A DNA stretch of 64,000 bases from Brevinematales bacterium (GCA_020059465.1 JAGVBZ010000030.1:124001-188000); one strand, 5' to 3'; shown: positions 24,321-33,894, counted from the first letter of the stretch. Made by a program: numbers and translations. Notes: a model not told the origin generated them from the sequence alone.

Positions 24321-26204
24321 ATGGCGTTAAAAAAACAACTGAGCGGAATCGAGGTATTCAGTCTCGCGTCGGGCGCCATGATCAGTACAGGTATCTTCGT
24401 CCTTCCGGCAATCGTCTTTAAAATCGCGGGGCCCGCGATACTCATTTCGTATTTTTTCGCGGGGATACTCATGCTGCCGGTGCTTTTTTCCCAACTCGAG
24501 CTCGGTTCCGCTATCCCGAAGGCCGGCGGAAGCTACTTTTTCGCGGAGCGCATTCTCGGCTCGGCCGCCGGAGTTTTCACCGGTTTCGCGAACTGGTTCA
24601 CCATTACCCTGAAAAGCGCGTTCGCTCTGATCGGAATCGGCGCGTTCGCGACCCTGATTTTTCCCAACCTCACCGAATGGGAAATAAAGATTATCGCCGC
24701 GTCCTTCTGCCTTTTCTTTACGTTCACCAATCTTGTCAGCGTGGAATCGTCCGGAAAACTTCAGGTCATTATGGTGATCGCGCTGCTTCTCATACTCGGG
24801 CAGTTTATCCTGTTCGGGTACAGGCTGATGGATTTCTCGCGGGTGGCCAATATATTCGATTTTAAATGGAAGGATGTTTTTCTGGTTACCGGTATGGTGT
24901 TTATTTCATACGGCGGGCTGATCAAGGTATCGAGTATCGCCGAGGAAGTGAAAAACCCCCAGAAAACTCTGGTACTCGGGACAATCTTCGCGTTCATAGT
25001 CGTTCAAGTCCTATACATGCTGATCATTTTCGTGCTGATCGGGATACTCCCCGGCGAGAAGCTTGCCAATACACTTACCCCCCTCTCGGTGGCGGGACAG
25101 CACTTCTTCGAAACCCCGATTCTCTCGCGTATCGAACTGATTGTCACCGCGCTCGCCGCAGTCCTCGCGTTTGTCACCACAGCCAACGCAGGCATTATGA
25201 CCGCGTCCCGGAACCCGATGGCGATGAGCCGCGACAGCCTTCTCCCGCAGCTGTTCGCCAAAGTATCGAAGAAGAAAAAGATACCCTATATTTCGGTCAT
25301 CCTGACATCCGTAGTCATGCTGCTCGTCATTCTGCTGCTCAATATCGAGCAGCTCGCTAAGGTGGCGTCGCTTTTCATGCTTCTCGTATTCTCAATGGTC
25401 AATCTATCGGTCATCATTATCCGTTATACCAAACTTTCCACCTATAAGCCCTCGTTCCGGGCGCCCCTGTTCCCGGTGCTTCAAATCGCGGGGATCGCCG
25501 CATATCTTTTCCTGATATTCGAGATGGGATGGGAAATTTTTACCGCGGCGGGCGGTTTCCTTGCGCTTTCGATCACATGGTATTTTGTCTATGCGCGAAA
25601 ACGGGTCAAACGTAAATCGGCGTTTGTGCATATGGTGGAAAAGATCATCGACCCCGAACTCAAAACGGAGGGTTCGGTGCTGGAGGACGAGCTTTTGGAT
25701 ATCCTGATGGAGATGAAGGAGATCCATGAGGACAGGTTCGATAAAATCATCCGCGACGCGAAAATCTTCGACCTCACCCGCACCATCACCCGCGACGAAC
25801 TTTTCCGGATGGTTTCCGAAAGTGTCGCAGAAAAATGGAATATCGATCCGAAACTTGTCAGGATGAAACTCGATATTCGCGAGGAAGAGGCCTCCACTTT
25901 AATCTACCCGGGTGTTGCGGTTCCGCACGCCATCCCGCATATCGTCATCGAAGGCGAGCACCGTTTCGATATCATTCTCGTACGCGATAAGCACGGGATC
26001 GACTGGAACGAAAAGGGAGACGTCGTATACACCGCGTTTTTCCTCATCGGTTCGAGAGACGAACGGAATTTCCACCTTCGGGCATTGATGGCGATCGCGC
26101 AGATCCTTCAGAATCCGAAATTCCATCAGGATTGGATGATGGCGAAATCCGAGAAAGAACTCCGATCAATCATTTTATTGACGGAACGCCAGCGCACGGT
26201 ATAA
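24321..26204 (+). CDS. APC-family amino-acid permease fused to a PTS EIIA-type domain (copy 1)
   Basis: The 627-residue product has about 12 membrane helices in residues 8-440. The N-terminal SGAMISTGIFVLPA, KAGGSYFFAERILG and the later PMAMSRDSLLP are APC superfamily signatures. After a charged linker (about 445-480), residues 490-627 form a PTS EIIA type-2 domain: YPGVAVPHAIPHIVIEGEH with predicted phospho-His536, and FFLIGSRDERNFHLRALM. The fusion suggests that uptake is gated by EIIA phosphorylation or that the domain is regulatory, as for EIIA-Ntr. AAAGGAGGAG precedes the ATG. The next gene is a close duplicate. Confidence 0.88.
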   Translation: MALKKQLSGIEVFSLASGAMISTGIFVLPAIVFKIAGPAILISYFFAGILMLPVLFSQLELGSAIPKAGGSYFFAERILGSAAGVFTGFANWFTITLKSAFALIGIGAFATLIFPNLTEWEIKIIAASFCLFFTFTNLVSVESSGKLQVIMVIALLLILGQFILFGYRLMDFSRVANIFDFKWKDVFLVTGMVFISYGGLIKVSSIAEEVKNPQKTLVLGTIFAFIVVQVLYMLIIFVLIGILPGEKLANTLTPLSVAGQHFFETPILSRIELIVTALAAVLAFVTTANAGIMTASRNPMAMSRDSLLPQLFAKVSKKKKIPYISVILTSVVMLLVILLLNIEQLAKVASLFMLLVFSMVNLSVIIIRYTKLSTYKPSFRAPLFPVLQIAGIAAYLFLIFEMGWEIFTAAGGFLALSITWYFVYARKRVKRKSAFVHMVEKIIDPELKTEGSVLEDELLDILMEMKEIHEDRFDKIIRDAKIFDLTRTITRDELFRMVSESVAEKWNIDPKLVRMKLDIREEEASTLIYPGVAVPHAIPHIVIEGEHRFDIILVRDKHGIDWNEKGDVVYTAFFLIGSRDERNFHLRALMAIAQILQNPKFHQDWMMAKSEKELRSIILLTERQRTV

Positions 26205-26233
26205 TATTCGGACTGTTTTTTATCGGGGAAAGT

Positions 26234-28114
26234 ATGAGATTGAAAAAGCAGTTATCCGGTATCGATATCTTCAGCCTCGCATCGGGCGCGATGATCAGCA
26301 CAGGAATTTTCGTCCTGCCAGCCGTCGTATTTAAAATCGCAGGCCCGGCTATTCTCATTTCCTATCTATTGGCCGGACTCCTGATTCTGCCGGCATTATT
26401 TTCACAGCTTGAACTTGCGACAGCCATCCCGAAAGCGGGGGGGAGCTATTTCTTCGCGGAGCGCATACTCGGTTCGGCCGCCGGAACTTTTACCGGTTTC
26501 GCGAACTGGTTTACCATCAGTTTGAAGAGCGCGTTCGCCCTCATCGGCATCGGCGCGTTCGCAACCCTGATTTTTCCCCATCTTACCGAATGGGAACTGA
26601 AAATTATCGCCGCGTCGTTCTGCGTCTTTTTTACCGTTCTCAATCTCATCAGCGTCAAGTCGTCGGGTAAATTACAGCTTTTTCTTGTCGCGGCGCTTCT
26701 GTTAATCCTGGTTCAGTTCCTTTTTTTCGGATACCGCATCGTTGATTTTAGACGGGTTTTCGATTCTTTCGAGCTGAATTGGGCCGCCATTCTACCGGTC
26801 ACGGGTATGGTTTTTATTTCATACGGCGGCTTAACAAATATCGGGAGTATGGCGGAGGAGGTCAAGAATCCTCAAAAAGCGCTTGTTCCGGGGCTTATTC
26901 TCGCATTTATCACGGTCGAAATCATCTATCTTGCCATCATTTTGGTATTAATCGGCACATTAACCCCTTCCGAACTCGGCGGAACACTAACTCCCTTATC
27001 GCTTGCCGGAACAAAATTCTTTTCCTCGCCCGGATTGCAGAACTTCCAATTGGCAGCCACAGCGATCGCCGCTATTCTCGCATTTGTCACTACCGCAAAC
27101 GCAGGCATCATGTCCGCATCCAGAAGCCCGATGGCGATGAGCCGCGACGGCCTGCTTCCCGGCGCGTTTGCAGAAATATCGAAGAATAAGAAAATTCCGT
27201 ATATTTCCGTAATTTTCACTTCGGGTTTCATGCTTCTGATTATTCTCCTTCTCAACATCGAACAGCTCGCGAAAGTAGCCTCGCTTTTCATACTATTAGT
27301 TTTTATTTCCGACAATTTATCTGTTATCATAATCCGCTACACCAGAATATCCACCTATAAACCCTCGTTCCGCGCGCCCCTATTCCCGGTGCTTCAAATC
27401 GCGGGTATCGCCGCATACCTTTTTCTGATCGTCGAGATGGGATGGGAAATCCTTACGGCGGCAGGCGGTTTCCTTGCGCTTTCGATTATCTGGTACTTCG
27501 TTTATGCGCGAAAACGGATCAAACGTAAATCGGCGTTCGTGCATATGATAGAAAATATTATCGATCCGGAACTCAAGAAGGACAATGAACAGCTCGAAAA
27601 CGAGTTATTAGATATATTAATGGAAATGAAGGAAATTCATGAGGATCGATTCGATAAAATCATCCGCGACGCGAAAATCCTCGATCTCGACCATACGATC
27701 ACCCGCGATAAACTATTTAAACGGGTCGCGGAAATAATCGCGGAACAGTGGAATTCCGACCCGGCATGGATAAAACTGAAACTTGAACGCCGTGAAGACG
27801 ACGCATCCACGCTGATTTTCCCCGGAGTAGCAGTTCCGCATGCCATCCCGCATATCGTTGTCGAAGGCGAGCACCGTTTCGATATCATTCCCGTACGAGA
27901 TAAGCATGGGATCGACTGGAACGAGAGGGGGGACGTCGTTTATACCGCGTTCTTTCTCATCGGCACCAAGGACGAACGCAATTTCCATCTCAAGGCGCTG
28001 ATGGCGGTCGCGCAGATTCTGCAGGATCCCGACTTCCAGAAAAACTGGATGAACGCGCGAAATGCCCAGGAACTTCGTTCGGTTCTTCTACTGACCAAGC
28101 GCCAGAGATCATAG
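26234..28114 (+). CDS. APC-family amino-acid permease fused to a PTS EIIA-type domain (copy 2)
   Basis: Start at ATG 26234 (GGGGAAAG upstream), 626 residues. The same architecture as copy 1 in the same order: LASGAMISTGIF, KAGGSYFFAERILG, SPMAMSRDGLLP, then the EIIA domain with FPGVAVPHAIPH and predicted phospho-His536. The two are highly similar throughout, with many silent differences, so the duplication is not recent. Divergent positions in the transport core (for example TNIGSMAEEV versus IKVSSIAEEV) hint at different substrates. Probably co-transcribed with copy 1 and the LacI gene. Confidence 0.88.
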   Translation: MRLKKQLSGIDIFSLASGAMISTGIFVLPAVVFKIAGPAILISYLLAGLLILPALFSQLELATAIPKAGGSYFFAERILGSAAGTFTGFANWFTISLKSAFALIGIGAFATLIFPHLTEWELKIIAASFCVFFTVLNLISVKSSGKLQLFLVAALLLILVQFLFFGYRIVDFRRVFDSFELNWAAILPVTGMVFISYGGLTNIGSMAEEVKNPQKALVPGLILAFITVEIIYLAIILVLIGTLTPSELGGTLTPLSLAGTKFFSSPGLQNFQLAATAIAAILAFVTTANAGIMSASRSPMAMSRDGLLPGAFAEISKNKKIPYISVIFTSGFMLLIILLLNIEQLAKVASLFILLVFISDNLSVIIIRYTRISTYKPSFRAPLFPVLQIAGIAAYLFLIVEMGWEILTAAGGFLALSIIWYFVYARKRIKRKSAFVHMIENIIDPELKKDNEQLENELLDILMEMKEIHEDRFDKIIRDAKILDLDHTITRDKLFKRVAEIIAEQWNSDPAWIKLKLERREDDASTLIFPGVAVPHAIPHIVVEGEHRFDIIPVRDKHGIDWNERGDVVYTAFFLIGTKDERNFHLKALMAVAQILQDPDFQKNWMNARNAQELRSVLLLTKRQRS

Positions 28115-28178
28115 CGCGGGGGCGACACACACAGATGTGTTAGCACCGAGCGCGCCATGGACAGCTATTGCGCGAGGA

Positions 28179-29543
28179 CTAGTCCAGATTAAAGAATTCC
28201 ACCGTGTAGGTCAATACCGCGGGCTTACCGGCAATATCCTCCAGCCCGGAAATCTCCACCCGATAGACCTGCCCGTCGGCATAATTCGCCTGAAGGTAGT
28301 CCGGGCGGAACATAATACTGTTCGGCATCCCTCCGACATTGTATTTTATATTAAAATACGGCCCGTATGTACTCGCCTTCTTGTGGGATTTATCCAGTAC
28401 GATCACAGTATTATCATAGAGGCGGGTCAGTTTTACGCTGACCTGATTGATATCGGGGGTCTTGTAGTATTTCGGGTTGACAGTAACCGTCCACGGTTCG
28501 CCCTCCTTGTATCCGATGAGAAACTCATGGGGGAAATACCCCGGCGCGGGAAAACAGACCGCCTTCTGCTCGAATTTAGCGTTCGGATCGGGTTCTCCAA
28601 AGCTGAGGACGGAAAAACTGCCCACCATCCCGAACCCGACCTTGCCCAGGCAGGGCGACAGGATGCTTTCGCGGTCGCCAGCCGTTTCGGACGAGCAACT
28701 CCTGTAATACCCGATCCACCAGCGCATCGATGTCACAAAATCCTCAAGCGAGCACCCGTAAGCGATATTCGCGTGTTTCAAGCCCTGCATCGCCAGTTCG
28801 TACTGTTTATCCGTCACCTCGGGGGCTTTTTTCGGCATGGAAGTTACCCCAGAGTTGTCATACTGCAGGATAAACGCCGCGTGCTGGGCGAGATTATTCA
28901 TGTAGTCCGAGTACTGGATATCGCTGTTCAGGCCTGCAAGCCAACGATAATAGTTGACCCATACAATCCCGTCATCGAAGGATTCTTTAGCCACTTTTCC
29001 TGCGTTCAGGTTATACCCGCCCTCCATATACAATTCCGGCTGTTTATCGAAATGAGTCGTCGTCTCGGCCCTCTTGGGAAGTTTCTGGTAGTAGTTATAT
29101 ATTTCCAGTTTGGTATGGAAGGGTTTTATGGTATCTTTCGACGTATCATAGGTGATGCCCCACGGGTTTTTCTCGAAATACCCGAGTCCCGGATTCTTAG
29201 GTATATAGTTCGTGTTGTATGCGGCGTGGCATGCGACTTTCAGGGGGTTGTACTTGCCCAGTTCGACCGATTCGACTGTTCCCCATAGCCCGAAGAAATC
29301 CACGAATTTTACATGATATAGCGTGCCGCTTTTGATATTGTATTTGACCGTCGCGCCATCCCATCCGTAAACCACATTCGGGGTAATCAGGTTCTTTCCC
29401 CATTTACCCTTAAATCCCTTCGCGGGAACAATATAGAGTTCCTGCACACCCCATTTACTGTTGTTCACCAGCTTAAACGGCACTGTTTTCGGGAAAACGA
29501 GCGCGGGAATCGCCATGAGAAATACGAGTAAAACCTTCTCCAT
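28179..29543 (-). CDS. Secreted CAP/SCP-domain protein
   Basis: The ATG at 29541-29543 (GGAGG upstream) gives 454 residues with a signal peptide (EKVLLVFLMAIPALVFPK). The central part resembles the CAP superfamily (cysteine-rich secretory, antigen 5, PR-1): VWVNYYRWLAGL, YMNNLAQHAAFIL and a later GKVGFGMVGSFSVLSFG, with the usual SRTVW-type helix-strand order. The N-terminal 170 residues and the C-terminal 120 look like beta domains. CAP proteins act extracellularly, some as lipid binders or proteases; activity here is unknown. It converges on the permease operon. Confidence 0.72.
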   Translation of the reverse strand: MEKVLLVFLMAIPALVFPKTVPFKLVNNSKWGVQELYIVPAKGFKGKWGKNLITPNVVYGWDGATVKYNIKSGTLYHVKFVDFFGLWGTVESVELGKYNPLKVACHAAYNTNYIPKNPGLGYFEKNPWGITYDTSKDTIKPFHTKLEIYNYYQKLPKRAETTTHFDKQPELYMEGGYNLNAGKVAKESFDDGIVWVNYYRWLAGLNSDIQYSDYMNNLAQHAAFILQYDNSGVTSMPKKAPEVTDKQYELAMQGLKHANIAYGCSLEDFVTSMRWWIGYYRSCSSETAGDRESILSPCLGKVGFGMVGSFSVLSFGEPDPNAKFEQKAVCFPAPGYFPHEFLIGYKEGEPWTVTVNPKYYKTPDINQVSVKLTRLYDNTVIVLDKSHKKASTYGPYFNIKYNVGGMPNSIMFRPDYLQANYADGQVYRVEISGLEDIAGKPAVLTYTVEFFNLD

Positions 29544-29569
29544 AAGACCTCCGAAAGGCATATGGAGTT

Positions 29570-29597
29570 AATATAACATAAGATTATTATTTGTCAA
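29570..29597 (-). promoter_or_regulatory. Promoter for the CAP-domain gene
   Basis: On the minus strand, a perfect TTGACA (29592-29597), 16-base spacer and TATATT (29570-29575) lie just before the ribosome site. Confidence 0.7.
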
Positions 29598-29626
29598 GGC
29601 GGGAATCAGAAACAGTCCTTAATATA

Positions 29627-30187
29627 TTAGCTTTTCAAAATATTCAGTCCCAAACCATATGCCTCGTCAATCTTTTCCTGCCGGCATATGATATCCGCAA
29701 TTGCGCCCACACCTTCGATCATATACCTACCTTTCGGGGCAATTCCCAGATGCCCGAAGTAATGCTCTATAGATTCTATAATATGCATATTCTCACCGGG
29801 AGAACGGCCTCTCCTTACCGCGACGGCGATACCCGTTTTTCCTTCTGGGATACCGGTCGTCCCGTTTATTGCATTACATAAAGGAGTACTCCGATCGAAA
29901 AACACCTTTAACTGGCCTGTGATATCGCCCCAGTATGAGGGTGACGCGATCAGGATAATATTCGCGGCTATCATGGATTCTATCATGGTATCCATATCAT
30001 CCCTTTGAACACACCGCCTCGTTTTTTCACAAATCCCGCAGCCCCGGCAATAGTGAATATTCATCGAGCCCAGGCATACTTTTTCAGCCCGAATACCCGC
30101 CGCCTCCATTCCCTCTATTATTTTTCCGGTAATATAGGCGGTGTTCCCGGATTCCTGAGGGCTGCTGATGATACACAATGCTTTCAT
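29627..30187 (-). CDS. Flavodoxin-fold NAD(P)H/FMN-dependent oxidoreductase (iron-sulfur flavoprotein-like)
   Basis: The 186-residue product starts CIISSPQESGNTAYI, the FMN phosphate loop of the flavodoxin-like reductases. The segment CRGCGICEKTRRCVQRDDM is the cysteine-containing loop of iron-sulfur-flavoprotein relatives, followed by IILIASPSYWGDITGQLKVFFDR, the flavin-contacting motif. GGGAGG precedes the ATG. It reduces an unknown acceptor. It lies downstream of the asd terminator, so it is transcribed separately. Confidence 0.85.
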   Translation of the reverse strand: MKALCIISSPQESGNTAYITGKIIEGMEAAGIRAEKVCLGSMNIHYCRGCGICEKTRRCVQRDDMDTMIESMIAANIILIASPSYWGDITGQLKVFFDRSTPLCNAINGTTGIPEGKTGIAVAVRRGRSPGENMHIIESIEHYFGHLGIAPKGRYMIEGVGAIADIICRQEKIDEAYGLGLNILKS

Positions 30188-30202
30188 GATATGCCTCCCT
30201 AT

Positions 30203-30229
30203 AAAAAAACCGCCTCTTTCCAGAGGCGG
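30203..30229 (-). terminator. Rho-independent terminator after asd
   Basis: On the minus strand, an eight-base stem CCGCCTCT / AGAGGCGG with a GGAA loop (30210-30229) is followed by seven T (30203-30209). It ends asd transcription before the flavoprotein gene. Confidence 0.9.
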
Positions 30230-30252
30230 TATTATTTCTTATCAATTGGTTT

Positions 30253-31254
30253 TTAAAGTATCTCCGCGATCTGCACCGCGTTGGACGCGGCGCCTTTCAG
30301 CAGGTTGTCCGATACGCACCAGAAATTCAGCCCGGTCTCGACATTCAGGTCCTCGCGGATACGCCCGACATAGGTGTCGAACAGGTCGGCGGTCTCGGTC
30401 GGCACAGGATAGACTCCCTTCTGCGGGTCGTCGGAAACCACTATTCCGGGGGCCTTCGACAGAAGCTCGATCGCCTTCTCGCGGGTGATCTTCTTCTCGG
30501 TCTCGATATAGACCGATTCGCTATGCCCGCGCAGTACGGGTACGCGCACGCAGGTCGCGGTGGTCTGGATATGCTCGTCGTGCATGATCTTGCGGGTCTC
30601 GTTGACCATCTTCATCTCTTCTTTGGTGAAGTAGTTTTCGAGGAACACGTCTATCTGCGGGATCACGTTAAACGCGATCTGCTTGGGAAATTTCTGAATT
30701 TTAACGGGCTGGCCGTTGATCATACTCTTTGTCTGCTCCCAGAGTTCGTCGATACCCTTCTGACCCGCCCCGGAAACCGACTGGTAGGTCGATACCACAA
30801 TACGGCGAATCTTTCCGAAATCGTGCAGGGGTTTCAGCGCGACAACCATCTGAATAGTGGAACAGTTGGGGTTCGCGATAATTCCTTTATTGTACTTGAC
30901 GTCTTCGGGGTTCACTTCGGGCACTACGAGCGGCACTTCGGGATTCATACGCCACGCGCTGGAGTTATCGATCACAATAGCCCCCGCTTTAGCGACTATC
31001 GGGGCGAACTGCTTACTGGTGTCTCCACCGGCTGAAAACAGCGCGATCTCGATACCCTGGTTGTCGAACGCCTTCTCGGTCAATTCCTCGACAATCACGT
31101 CATCACCCTTATACTGGAGATATTTACCGGCCGAACGCTGTGAAGCGAAAAAACGGATCGCCTTCACGGGAAAATTCCTGCGCTCAAGAGTACGAATCAT
31201 CTCACGCCCTACGGCGCCGGTCGCGCCGACTACGGCAACTACTTTTTCAGACAT
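30253..31254 (-). CDS. asd: Aspartate-semialdehyde dehydrogenase
   Basis: The 333-residue product has the N-terminal Rossmann motif VVGATGAVGREMIR. Catalytic Cys131 lies in IIANPNCSTIQMV, and VSGAGQKGIDEL and CVRVPVLRGHSESVYIE follow, with the active His in RGHSE. It reduces aspartyl phosphate to the semialdehyde, following the lysC product in lysine/threonine/methionine synthesis. It has its own promoter and terminator, so it is a monocistronic unit. Confidence 0.97.
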   Translation of the reverse strand: MSEKVVAVVGATGAVGREMIRTLERRNFPVKAIRFFASQRSAGKYLQYKGDDVIVEELTEKAFDNQGIEIALFSAGGDTSKQFAPIVAKAGAIVIDNSSAWRMNPEVPLVVPEVNPEDVKYNKGIIANPNCSTIQMVVALKPLHDFGKIRRIVVSTYQSVSGAGQKGIDELWEQTKSMINGQPVKIQKFPKQIAFNVIPQIDVFLENYFTKEEMKMVNETRKIMHDEHIQTTATCVRVPVLRGHSESVYIETEKKITREKAIELLSKAPGIVVSDDPQKGVYPVPTETADLFDTYVGRIREDLNVETGLNFWCVSDNLLKGAASNAVQIAEIL

Positions 31255-31321
31255 CGCCTTCTCCTCTCAATAATAAATAGACAAAACACCCCGCATTTTG
31301 AGCGGTTTTCGGTAGACAAAT

Positions 31322-31350
31322 AATTTAACGTGCAAACCGGGTTCTGTCAA
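31322..31350 (-). promoter_or_regulatory. Promoter for asd
   Basis: On the minus strand, TTGACA (31345-31350), 17-base spacer and TAAATT (31322-31327), leaving a leader of about 60 bases. Confidence 0.75.
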
Positions 31351-31386
31351 GGACTAAAATGTTCCATGGGATCGGAACGGTCCCTG

Positions 31387-31566
31387 TTATCCGATATTAT
31401 ACTTCGCTTTTATCTCGTTCTCGGCCTGCACCCAGTCCGTAAACTGATCGCCGGGAATATTATTCTTCTTTCTTTCCTGATAAATTTGATACGCTTTTAC
31501 TTCAATTTCCTTGAGGTAGTTCTCCATGTTAGGTTTTTTGGGCATTTCGTTCTTTGCTGCTGCCAT
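31387..31566 (-). CDS. DUF2934-like small protein
   Basis: GAGGAG lies shortly before the ATG at 31564-31566, giving a 59-residue soluble protein. VKAYQIYQERKKNNIPGDQFTDWVQAENEI matches the DUF2934 pattern (hydrophobic-x-x-[RK]AYxIYxxR, then DWxxAExE). It begins 11 bases after the der stop, so it is a downstream passenger of the der transcript. Function unknown. Confidence 0.75.
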   Translation of the reverse strand: MAAAKNEMPKKPNMENYLKEIEVKAYQIYQERKKNNIPGDQFTDWVQAENEIKAKYNIG

Positions 31567-31576
31567 AGGACGCTCC

Positions 31577-32926
31577 TCATGTATTTTTCTTGTCACGTTC
31601 CCTTTGTTTGAAAAACATCCGAACAGGGACTCCGCTGAAACCGAATCTCGCCCGGATCCGTTTTTCCAGAAACCGGGGGAAATCTTTCCGGATATGATCC
31701 CGCTTATTCACAAAAATAATAAACTTCGGCGGGGCTGTCAGCGGCTGAGTCGCATAATAAACCTTAAGATTAGACTTCGGTTTATCGAGGTCGGTCTCAC
31801 GGATTTCCTGCTTGAGCCATTCGTTCAATTCCGGGGTCGGCACCCTGCGGTTGTATTCCCCGTATACTTCGAATACCAACTCCATCAGGCGCCCGATTTT
31901 ATAGTTATCCTTCGCCGAGATAAACTCGAGCGGTATGTAGTCGAATGTCGGATACTCGTTCAGGGTCATTTTCCTGAACTCCTGCATCCTGCGGTAGTTC
32001 TCTTCGCCGTCCTCCGCAAGACCCATCAAATCCCATTTATTATACGCGAATATCAGTCCGCGGCCCTTCTCGATCACCATCTCGCTGATATGTTTGTCCT
32101 GATGCGATACCGGCTCGTTCGCCTCGAGGAGCTGGATCACCACATGACTGCGCTCTATCGCCTGCGCGGTACGCACCGCGCTGTAATACTCGATATCGTC
32201 CTCGACCCTCGACGTCCGGCGCAATCCGGCGGTATCGATCAGCCGTATCTTTCGGCCTTTCCAAATCAGCACATCGTCCAGCGAATCCCGCGTAGTGCCG
32301 GGCACCTCGGACACGATACTTCGTTCGTACCCCAGCAGGGTATTCACGAGCATCGACTTACCGACGTTGGGTCTTCCCACAATCGAGACACAAATCTCTC
32401 CCGATTCGTCATCGCCCATCGCGCCTTCCGGGAACATATCCTCGAACGTGTCGTATAAATCGTTCACCCCGCGTTTATGGACGACCGAGAACGGCACAAT
32501 CTGCTCGAAGCCGAGATTGTAGAACTCGTAGAGATCGTCGTCAAACTTACGGTGGTCGAGCTTGTTCGCGATCACGAGCACGGGTTTATCCTGCTTGCGC
32601 AGAAAACGCCCGAGTTCCTCGTCTATCGGGTGGTACTCCCGCCCGTCGACCAAAAAAAGGATCAGGTCGGCATAGGCTATCGCCTGCTTCACCTTCTCCT
32701 GCACCAGTTTATTAAATTGATCGCCCTTTTCGAGGTATCCGGCCGTATCGTAGATCCTGAACGCGCGTCCCCGCAGCGTCTTGAATTCACCGATATTGAT
32801 GTCGCGGGTCACTCCCTCCATCTCGTCCACAATGGACTTCCGCTCCTTGATCAGCAGATTGAAAAGAGACGACTTGCCGACATTCGGCCGCCCGATAATT
32901 GCGATAGTTGGTAACGCGCCTTTCAC
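31577..32926 (-). CDS. der: Ribosome biogenesis GTPase Der (EngA)
   Basis: The 449-residue product has two tandem GTPase domains: GRPNVGKSSLFN (residues 12-23) with DTAGY and NKLD, then GRPNVGKSMLVN (about 187) with DTAGLRR and NKWD. A KH-like C-terminal domain follows, with RIRARFGFSGVPVRMFF. It starts at GTG with AAGGA upstream. It acts in 50S subunit assembly. TATAAT on the minus strand at 32959-32964 may be its -10, with a poor -35. Confidence 0.98.
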   Translation of the reverse strand: MKGALPTIAIIGRPNVGKSSLFNLLIKERKSIVDEMEGVTRDINIGEFKTLRGRAFRIYDTAGYLEKGDQFNKLVQEKVKQAIAYADLILFLVDGREYHPIDEELGRFLRKQDKPVLVIANKLDHRKFDDDLYEFYNLGFEQIVPFSVVHKRGVNDLYDTFEDMFPEGAMGDDESGEICVSIVGRPNVGKSMLVNTLLGYERSIVSEVPGTTRDSLDDVLIWKGRKIRLIDTAGLRRTSRVEDDIEYYSAVRTAQAIERSHVVIQLLEANEPVSHQDKHISEMVIEKGRGLIFAYNKWDLMGLAEDGEENYRRMQEFRKMTLNEYPTFDYIPLEFISAKDNYKIGRLMELVFEVYGEYNRRVPTPELNEWLKQEIRETDLDKPKSNLKVYYATQPLTAPPKFIIFVNKRDHIRKDFPRFLEKRIRARFGFSGVPVRMFFKQRERDKKNT

Positions 32927-33041
32927 ATTTTTCCTTCGTCGAAATTCTCACCGGATGGATTATAACATACTTCCCGGAAAAACGGAATATTATGAATCAT
33001 TTAAAAATAGAAAAAATATTTGATAAAACAGCATAAACCCC

Positions 33042-33070
33042 TTGACAATACATTACAAATATATTATCAT
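33042..33070 (+). promoter_or_regulatory. Promoter for the PaaX-like operon
   Basis: Perfect TTGACA (33042-33047), 17-base spacer, TATCAT (33065-33070), 23 bases before the ATG at 33094. Confidence 0.75.
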
Positions 33071-33093
33071 AGTTATCATTATGGGATGTATAA

Positions 33094-33894
33094 ATGAAAG
33101 AAACCGACCTTATTTTCGGAATCATGGCATCACTCAACAAAAAGGAATATTCCTTTGAAGTTTTATCCGGACTTGTGTCTCCTTTTTCTATAAACGAGAG
33201 TTCGCTGAGAACCGCATTATCCCGTATGAATCAAAGAGAACTGATAAATATCAGGCACGACGGAAAAAAGGCTTTTTACTTGTTCGGTGACAAAGGGCTG
33301 AACATATCAAAAAATGTTTCCTACGGATTTCGATCTCCCGATTGGTCCGAATGGAATAACTCATGGAATGCGGTTGTTTTTTCTGTTCCGGATTCTCCGA
33401 CCCGTCATTCCATCAGAAAAAAACTGGAATCATACCGATACGCGGCGTTTTTTCCGGGATTCTGGATACGTCCGTTCCATCCGTCGGAGAGCATGTCGGC
33501 TTCTTTCGCAAAACAGATTTCCGGGGGACATGTTTCGCTGATGGTCTGTTCCGGAATAACCGGACTTACAAAAGAAAAAGTGTCAGAAATCTGGAGTTTG
33601 GATGAAACCGGCAGGAAACTCACCCGCGCATTCGATTTTCTGAGCAGCAGGATTAAGTCGATACCTTTGCTCAGCCCTCAGGAGGCATTTATCGAACGGT
33701 TTCTTACGGGGAATGAAATTGTACAAACATTGTTCAAAGACCCCCTGCTTCCCCCTGTGCTTTTACCGGGCGATTGGAACGGCTTTCACCTGAGAAAGCT
33801 TTTTCAGGAATGGGATGCGGAAATCCGTTATCGGTCCGAAATTTTTGTAAAAAACGTATTAAAATACGGAGGCGGATATGAAAAAGAAAATTAA
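33094..33894 (+). CDS. PaaX-family transcriptional regulator
   Basis: The 266-residue product has an N-terminal winged helix (ESSLRTALSRMNQRELINIRHDGKKAFYLFGDKG) matching the PaaX first domain. A central ferredoxin-like domain follows (WNAVVFSVPDSPTRHSIRKKLESYRYAAFFPGFWIRP), then a C-terminal helical region. Such proteins repress catabolic operons and respond to CoA thioesters or other effectors. It overlaps the next gene by 17 bases, so it probably regulates its own operon, which contains no phenylacetate genes here. A typical membership would be PaaX-like rather than true PaaX. Confidence 0.8.
   Translation: MKETDLIFGIMASLNKKEYSFEVLSGLVSPFSINESSLRTALSRMNQRELINIRHDGKKAFYLFGDKGLNISKNVSYGFRSPDWSEWNNSWNAVVFSVPDSPTRHSIRKKLESYRYAAFFPGFWIRPFHPSESMSASFAKQISGGHVSLMVCSGITGLTKEKVSEIWSLDETGRKLTRAFDFLSSRIKSIPLLSPQEAFIERFLTGNEIVQTLFKDPLLPPVLLPGDWNGFHLRKLFQEWDAEIRYRSEIFVKNVLKYGGGYEKEN

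Noticed and set aside
28137-29288. Plus-strand open frame of 383 codons
   Set aside because: Antisense of the CAP-domain gene; no ribosome site or domain.
31283-31312. Attenuator hairpin in the asd leader
   Set aside because: The stem is only four base pairs (CCGC/GCGG) and the T-run is interrupted; too weak to call.
31526-32458. Plus-strand open frame of 310 codons
   Set aside because: Antisense of der, which has both GTPase domains intact.
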